A stretch of 6,119 nucleotides of DNA from Bacteroides sp. (GTDB lineage Bacteria; Bacteroidota; Bacteroidia; Bacteroidales; Bacteroidaceae), in NCBI GenBank assembly GCA_019412865.1, contig DXOJ01000286.1, forward strand, positions 1-6,119. The letters are read 5' to 3'. The notes below the pieces were generated by a model. That model saw nothing but the letters and a program-made list of their open reading frames with translations. It was not told where the DNA came from and did not search any database. Numbering within the stretch: the first letter of the stretch is position 1; each line of letters starts with the position of its first letter. Below, piece by piece: positions 1 through 4,210 of the stretch. The translations under genes and the position numbers were made by a program.

Positions 1-25
1 TTCTGATAAAAGTATTAAATTCATA

Positions 26-145
26 GTGTCCAATTATAAGATTAAAATGATTACCACTATGTTCTCAGAGGTTAAAATTACAGAGACTTATTGTATGGCG
101 AATGATTTCTATAAGGATTTATATTGCAACAGGAAAAATATATGG
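26..145 (+). pseudogene. N-terminal remnant of an IS982-family transposase
   Basis: An open frame starts at a GTG (26) or more likely at the ATG at 47 or 59. Its residues ITETYCMANDFYKD resemble the usual beginning of IS982-family transposases, which carry a V-T-E-I-F-C-x-x-D-D-F-C-K type stretch close to the start. The resemblance fades by about base 145. The same frame continues to 292 with unrelated residues and has no DDE catalytic region, so this would be only the first 30-40 codons of a protein usually close to 300 residues long. The element was presumably cut off here by a later insertion or deletion. No terminal inverted repeat is visible at the left edge. The family call rests on one short motif seen by eye; a chance match or a small unknown gene remains possible. 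Confidence 0.42.
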
Positions 146-605
146 TCAAAGTTGGTCTATTTTATTAATGGCAGCGGCGGGGCACGGAACTGGTTGCGAA
201 ACGACCGGGAGATGTTTTCCGTAGCCCCGTATTTTTCAAGCAGCCTCGTCATTAGCAGTTGGAATTTTGGGGGCTCCTGTGTTCGGGTATAGCTGACGTA
301 TGATTTCAGGAATAGTTTCCAAAGGAAATTTTCTTTCTATCGTGTCACGTCATGCTGTTTCTGTTGCTGTGTGAAATTGTCAGTTCGCTTCCTGCTTCAC
401 CCTTCAGGAAAAAGAGGTGAATTTGCCGGTAGTAATTGGTAAGTCGGCACTGCCGACTGTGACAGCCAAAACCAGAATGGAGGGCGAAGCCCAGCAGGAC
501 AAGTTTGACTGCCAAGGTGTTTGTCACGTTGTCCTAATGTCGATCCAGCGGGACTCCATGCCATGGTGTCGTTAGAACCAACAGACTAGTCCTAGATAGA
601 TAGGA
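146..605. other. stretch with no supportable gene; short fragmentary frames
   Basis: No reading frame here has a convincing start, length and recognisable product. On the minus strand a frame at 345-527 could encode 60 residues, and a second minus frame (236-349, 37 codons, no start codon) reads protein-like, including ETIPEIIRQLYPNTGAPKIP, before a TGA. On the plus strand a stop-free frame runs from roughly 410 to 580. The overlapping short frames suggest either decayed mobile-element coding sequence or a non-coding junction region. A small perfect hairpin sits at 442-458. I saw no tRNA, CRISPR array or convincing Bacteroidales promoter. Confidence 0.5.
442..458. repeat. short perfect inverted repeat (7-bp arms, 3-base loop)
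   Basis: AGTCGGC at 442-448 is the exact reverse complement of GCCGACT at 452-458, with a three-base loop. No T-run follows on either strand, so it does not look like a terminator. It lies in the gene-poor stretch upstream of the methyltransferase pseudogene. It could be a protein-binding site or a relic of a mobile-element end, but a 7-bp palindrome can also arise by chance. Confidence 0.3.
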
Positions 606-1534
606 ATGAACCATACCTTGCTTGCCGTTCCATTGAGTATGCGTCCGAGCTTTGTCTTCTGCCTAGGGCAAAACCCAGCTCCCTGGGTGCGAGGCAAGAG
701 AAGACTGCTTCCGGTACTGATCCAGTCACTGCCGGAGAATATCAGGGAAATGGAAACCTATGTGAAACCCTTTTTCGGGGGCGGCGCCCCGTTCTTCTGA
801 CTGAGACAGACCTATCCGCATATCCGTTGCGTGATCAATGACTCGAACGAGAGCCTGGTGAATGTCTACCGCATCATACGCGACACGCCGGAAGAACTGG
901 TCGGACTGCTTGCCGGCATCCAGGGCGAATACCACGCCCTGGAGGAACGTACGGAAAGAAGGGACTATTTCATGAAAAAGCGAAGGGTATTCAACGAGGA
1001 GCACCCGGATGACATCACCCGTGCCGCCCTTTTCATTTTCTTCATGCGCACCTGCTATAACGGCATCTATTCGGTCAACCGCAAGGGCAGGCTCTCGGTA
1101 ACCTTCGGTACGGGCAGCCGCACCAGGATACTGGAGGAGGAACTGATCCGCTTCAACCACAAGCTGCTGCAGGGCGTCATCATCCTGGACGGGGACTACC
1201 GCCAGACGGAAAAATACGCGGGAGAGAAATCGTTCTTCTACTTCGACCCGCCCTACAAACCCGTCAACGAGGCCGGTGCCTGTACCTCCTACATGCCGGA
1301 CGACTTCGATGACGACTGCCAGATAGAGCTGGCCGGATTCTGCAAGGACTTGGGAGAGAAGGGAAGCAAATGAATGCTCTCCAACTCCGACCCCCGTCAG
1401 AAGAATCCTGGGAAACCTTCTTCGACAACCTGTACGCCGGCTTCCATATCCAACGACTGAGCATCTTCCGCTCGGTATGTTCCATAGCCGAAAAGAGGGA
1501 GACGGTAAATGAACTACTGATTAGAAGTTATTAA
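606..1534 (+). pseudogene. D12-class (Dam-like) N6-adenine DNA methyltransferase, broken
   Basis: The intact family transfers a methyl group from S-adenosylmethionine to adenine N6 in a short DNA target. Recognisable sequence begins near 675. It shows the N-terminal WVxGKRRLLP block, then FFGGGA of motif I (771-788), VINDSNESLVNVYR (about 825-866) and the catalytic DPPY (1245-1256). It ends with MLSNSDP, FFDNLY and ELLIRSY before TAA at 1532. The chain is broken by an in-frame TGA at 798-800, another at 1371-1373 where the family often has Trp before MLSNSD, and a one-base loss at about 1410-1411. Restoring one base there turns CCTGGGAAACC into codons for P-E-E-T and rejoins the final frame. 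Arg replaces the first Gly of the usual GGK (690-692) and Lys replaces the usual Glu before PFFGGG (765-767). The ATG at 606 is only the frame's first start; residues before about 675 do not match the family. The sequence is GC-richer than its neighbours. Confidence 0.85.
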
Positions 1535-1651
1535 TAAATATAATGCAAACTATAAAACTTATAAAAGATTGTATGCCTCGTAAAGTGATATCATCAATAG
1601 GCTGGACATTTAAAGTCATTTCTATTTTATATATTCAGGGAACACTCTTCT

Positions 1652-1697
1652 AAAAAAGAATGCCGAAGAAAAGAGGTATCCATCTTTTTCTTCGGCA
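1652..1697 (-). terminator. factor-independent terminator of the fimbrial gene
   Basis: Bases 1661-1670 (TGCCGAAGAA) and 1688-1697 (TTCTTCGGCA) form a perfect 10-bp stem, extended by about four more pairs with one bulged base. The loop is about 8 bases. Read on the minus strand, the hairpin begins about 30 bases after the stop codon at 1727 and is followed by a T-rich tail (complement of 1652-1660). The polarity fits the minus-strand gene; no T-run follows on the plus strand. The rest of the 1535-1726 intergenic stretch is AT-rich and shows nothing else I can name. Confidence 0.85.
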
Positions 1698-1726
1698 TAA
1701 GTTCAAAGGGTAAGAGGAGCTTTTCT

Positions 1727-3097
1727 TTATTCAAGGTCCCTTACGCAACGCACGTATCCCTTTTTGTCATTGACAAGCCTGCCCCTGTCGCCTCCCCAAC
1801 TGGTATCGACAGTGGTGACAAACCGCAGATAACCGTTGAAAAACATCTGATATCCGGCACTGAATGACTTGGCACCATTCATGTCCCGTTTGGAAAATCC
1901 AGTCCGGGAATGGATGACCTGGCCGTCTGTCATATTCAAGGAATAGAACTTATCCCCCTGAAAGAAATCATAGACATCTTTCTTCTCCCTGTCATCCCAG
2001 TCGAACAGGCTTCCGCTCATTATCATCAGTTCAGCCTCATTGGGCAGACGCCATGTACCCAGGTCACTTTTATCCGGATTCTGGTAATAATAGGCACAGG
2101 GAGAGTTGCCTTTTTCCACATCGTCCATCAGCGTACTCCACGTTTCGAAATAATACTCACTTTCCCTGTTTGGATTGTTCAAATCCTTCGGCTTGTCTAT
2201 TCTATTTGCAATATATTTTGCAACCTCAAATCTTTTCTGATAGATCGTATTATTCTGGGAGGTCTCGTCATGCGCCGGAAGTTCATAAATGGCCCTTGAA
2301 GCTCTGGTAGTACTGGCAGGCAGGTTGTCAGCCTTGAAAATCAGGTACTCATCCTCCGTCCGGTTGTTGATCAGCGTCTTGGCAAGTTCATCTTCCATCT
2401 CATCAATATGGTAACTGTGGTCCTCAGAAGTCTCCAGGATCCCAAGATCCCTGACCAGTCTCACGTCCGAATAGGGGGGGCTTTCTCCCGGACTCGCAGT
2501 TCTTTGGTAATCGAATTCATATATGGGGGTCATACTATGGGACTCCTCAATAAGTATAATAGGATTACAGCTGTTCAGTGTCAGGTTGGTACTTCCCATG
2601 AAAGCCCTTGAGGTGAATAACGCTGTAGCATTATCCGACGGAGCATGCCCGACAAGCCTGCTCTTCAAAGGCAATGAACGTTCCGCCACATACAGCATGT
2701 TGATCTCGCTGACGGAGGGGATATACCACTGCATCTCACCGGCCTGCATCTGGCCGTCACGGTTATTGTCCCGATTTCTCAGGAACGGGGTAAAGCAGGC
2801 ATATGTCGCATGATAGTTACTAAGAGCAGGATTATAATGATCCTTGCTGAGCGTCAGTTTCGCATTGTCCACTTTTGTCATGACCTTCCAGATCTGGTCC
2901 TCTTTCCCCCGATTCATCGGATCGCGCATGATTTCCCCGCTGAACCCTCCCGCAAGTCCCGAACGTGCCATCGCTTTCCAGGTATTCGTCCAGCCATTCG
3001 CATAGTACTTGTTATAGAAGGCGTCCGCCTCACTGGGGGCTTTTACTGACCAGTCCAGGTCTTCGGTCTCGTTCACGTTCTCCACCCCCCCCCCCAC
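1727..3097 (-). CDS. C-terminal part of a DUF4906-like fimbrial/surface protein, out of frame with its 5' part
   Basis: This frame has no credible start of its own. The only early candidate is a GTG touching the G tract at 3095-3097, with no leader typical of the order, so it is best read as the continuation of the gene upstream. Counting from that GTG, residues 110-121 form DNNRDGQMQAGE, an exact EF-hand-like loop, followed directly by MQWYIPSVSEINMLY. A second W-x-L-P-x-x-x-E motif, TWRLPNEAELMIM, lies at 348-360, and the chain ends in GYVRCVRDLE. An acidic loop leading into a W-Y-[LI]-P segment and an R-C-V-[RK]-D ending recur in Bacteroidales fimbrial-type surface proteins (DUF4906, FISUMP, DUF1566-like). 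Such proteins are exported, often as lipoproteins, but no signal peptide is present here because the original 5' end is missing. With 9 or 12 Gs in the tract these 452 residues would join the upstream frame; with 11 Gs they are probably not made. The precise family assignment is inferred. Confidence 0.65.
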   Translation of the reverse strand: MGGGVENVNETEDLDWSVKAPSEADAFYNKYYANGWTNTWKAMARSGLAGGFSGEIMRDPMNRGKEDQIWKVMTKVDNAKLTLSKDHYNPALSNYHATYACFTPFLRNRDNNRDGQMQAGEMQWYIPSVSEINMLYVAERSLPLKSRLVGHAPSDNATALFTSRAFMGSTNLTLNSCNPIILIEESHSMTPIYEFDYQRTASPGESPPYSDVRLVRDLGILETSEDHSYHIDEMEDELAKTLINNRTEDEYLIFKADNLPASTTRASRAIYELPAHDETSQNNTIYQKRFEVAKYIANRIDKPKDLNNPNRESEYYFETWSTLMDDVEKGNSPCAYYYQNPDKSDLGTWRLPNEAELMIMSGSLFDWDDREKKDVYDFFQGDKFYSLNMTDGQVIHSRTGFSKRDMNGAKSFSAGYQMFFNGYLRFVTTVDTSWGGDRGRLVNDKKGYVRCVRDLE

Positions 3098-4179
3098 ACG
3101 CGCATGCCGTCGGGACAGCTGACAAACACCGTCTTTATGGACATCTGGCGAATCGAGACAATGGCCTGGTGATACCGTGACTGTCCGTCGGGGGAGATTT
3201 CATGTGAGGTGTTCACCAGCAGGTCGAAGGTCCGGTCTTCGACATTGGCAAAGGTCTTCCACAGATCCTTGTCCTGGGGGGCGTTCTCCTGCATGGGATC
3301 TCGCTCATAGAAATACTCGTTGGCGTAAACCGTCACCTTGCAAAGTCCCGTAGTGGCGTTGAACACATAGTCGGGTTCGGTCATCAACCTGTAAAGGAAC
3401 TCCTCCAGTGAGAGCAGGTACGCCCCCGTATCGGAATAATACTTCATCGTCTCGTCCCCGTTGTCAGAGAGCGTGCTCGGATGGATATAGAATGCAAGCC
3501 AGCCCGTATCGGCCTTCTTATCTCCGGAGGGAACGTAGCCGTTGTTCTTCAGCTGTTCCAGTTCCGCTTTCAACATCTTCACTTCATTCGCAGTCGGTTC
3601 GGGAAGGATAATATCATATCGTGAGTTACGACCGATATTCACCTGCTGTGGCGAACATATACCGACCAGTTCCACCAGTTCTGCCAGGTCAAATTGCATC
3701 AGGGGCTCACAGGTTACATAGGTGGGGATTCCATGACTAGCAATCTCTCGCATAGCAATTGCACGTTCCCGGGGCAGGGGAGCATTCCTCATTATATCCG
3801 GATAAAAACGGTTCGTCTCAATGGTGGTGCAAAGGACGGACTTTCTCATGACCGGATGATCCAGATATTCCAAAAAACGAGCGGGATTCTTGGATTGGAA
3901 GAGATACCTGTTATCAAAACCGTCACAATAGTCCAGTACCTGCTCAATCCACTCTGCCGGGACATTAGCCGCCCATTCATCCGTACTGCTGCCTACAAAG
4001 ATAAAGTTGCCTTCCCCCAGGTTCACTTTCAGTTCCTTCAGCTCCAGACGCAAGGGAGGCAGGAGAAGTTTACATCTCATAAAACAATACGCACAGGAGT
4101 GTTCACATTCGCCTTTCATCGGGTTATATGTATGTGAAACGAAAGCATACATGTTCCCGATACTTTTATTCAGTGCCAT
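3073..4179 (-). CDS. radical SAM protein (Gp37/Gp68-like) fused to the middle of a fimbrial-type protein
   Basis: The start is set at the ATG at 4179 because family-like sequence (MALNKSIGNMYAF) begins there. An ATG at 4242 is in frame but would overlap the upstream gene and adds unmatched residues. Residues 1-205 resemble phage Gp37/Gp68-type radical SAM proteins: C25-x3-C29-x2-C32 for the 4Fe-4S cluster, then GEGNFIFVGSSTDEW (55-69), RYLFQSKNPARFL (91-103), TTIETNRFYP (118-127) and PEP (193-195). Their reaction is not established. From about residue 217 the character changes. WLAFYIHPSTL, TGAYLLSLEEFLYRL, VTVYANEYFYERDP and the SPDG...IVSIRQMSIKT segment look like the central part of DUF4906-type fimbrial proteins. 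The radical SAM part lacks its usual last ~20 residues and the fimbrial part lacks its signal peptide and N-terminal domains. The frame enters the 11-G tract after Trp362 and stops after G-G-G-W-R-T, giving 368 residues. A radical SAM protein of this kind would act in the cytoplasm, whereas fimbrial subunits are exported. The chimera could be a rearrangement or an assembly join. Confidence 0.72.
   Translation of the reverse strand: MALNKSIGNMYAFVSHTYNPMKGECEHSCAYCFMRCKLLLPPLRLELKELKVNLGEGNFIFVGSSTDEWAANVPAEWIEQVLDYCDGFDNRYLFQSKNPARFLEYLDHPVMRKSVLCTTIETNRFYPDIMRNAPLPRERAIAMREIASHGIPTYVTCEPLMQFDLAELVELVGICSPQQVNIGRNSRYDIILPEPTANEVKMLKAELEQLKNNGYVPSGDKKADTGWLAFYIHPSTLSDNGDETMKYYSDTGAYLLSLEEFLYRLMTEPDYVFNATTGLCKVTVYANEYFYERDPMQENAPQDKDLWKTFANVEDRTFDLLVNTSHEISPDGQSRYHQAIVSIRQMSIKTVFVSCPDGMRVWGGGWRT
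3085..3095 (-). repeat. 11-base poly-G tract inside the gene (candidate phase-variation switch)
   Basis: Eleven C on the plus strand (G on the coding strand) separate two long frames of what reads as one protein. With 11 Gs the upstream frame reads W-G-G-G-W-R-T-stop (TGA at 3073-3075). With 9 or 12 Gs it reads W-GG-V or W-GGG-V and continues into V-E-N-V-N-E-T and 452 residues of C-terminal sequence. Mononucleotide G/C runs of this length change length by slipped-strand mispairing in many bacteria and switch surface proteins on and off. Wrong homopolymer length from sequencing is the main alternative. Confidence 0.8.
3510..3560 (-). other. approximate fusion junction between radical SAM and fimbrial sequence
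   Basis: Radical SAM-like residues are recognisable to about LPEPTANEV (192-200 of the 4179 frame) and fimbrial-like residues from about DTGWLAFYIHP (224-234). The join lies in the intervening K-A-E-L-E-Q-L-K-N-N-G-Y-V-P-S-G-D segment. Codon choice appears to become more GC-rich from about 3560 downward. I see no flanking inverted repeat, target duplication or recombination site here, so the exact breakpoint and mechanism cannot be read from the sequence. Confidence 0.5.
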
Positions 4180-4202
4180 AATTCTTTTTTTTAAGTTAGT
4201 TA
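4180..4202 (-). promoter_or_regulatory. A-rich translation-initiation leader of the radical SAM gene
   Basis: On the minus strand the ATG at 4179 is preceded by an 8-A run ending in GAATT, with no GGAGG-like core. A-rich leaders instead of Shine-Dalgarno sites are usual in Bacteroidota, and this supports 4179 rather than 4242 as the start. A further A-run directly follows the upstream stop codon (4211-4213). No -7/-33 type promoter fits in the 31-base gap, so the gene is probably read from the helicase-primase transcript. Confidence 0.5.
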
Positions 4203-4210
4203 TTTTTTTT

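Noticed and set aside
442..458. Origin of transfer or CRISPR repeat
   Set aside because: A single 7-bp palindrome with no repeated copies, relaxase gene or nick-site context in view cannot support either.
726..1160. Minus-strand 144-codon open frame
   Set aside because: It lies antisense inside the methyltransferase remnant, whose plus-strand frame carries clear family motifs; this is a GC-rich shadow.
798..1373. TGA read as tryptophan (alternative genetic code, as in some gut phages) to rescue the methyltransferase
   Set aside because: A Trp reading suits the second TGA, but a separate one-base frameshift and altered motif residues still break the gene, and Trp elsewhere in the window is encoded by TGG.
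1652..1697. Terminator also serving the plus-strand methyltransferase remnant
   Set aside because: No T-run follows the hairpin on the plus strand, so only the minus-strand polarity is supported.
1727..3097. Independent gene starting with GTG at 3095-3097
   Set aside because: The start touches a poly-G run, lacks a leader, and the residues right after it continue the upstream fimbrial domain, so it is the out-of-frame rest of one gene.
3425..3512. Repeated CCCGTATCGG at 3425-3434 and 3503-3512 as a recombination site near the fusion
   Set aside because: Only ten bases match, both copies lie inside the fimbrial coding part and neither flanks the join; chance or codon use explains it.
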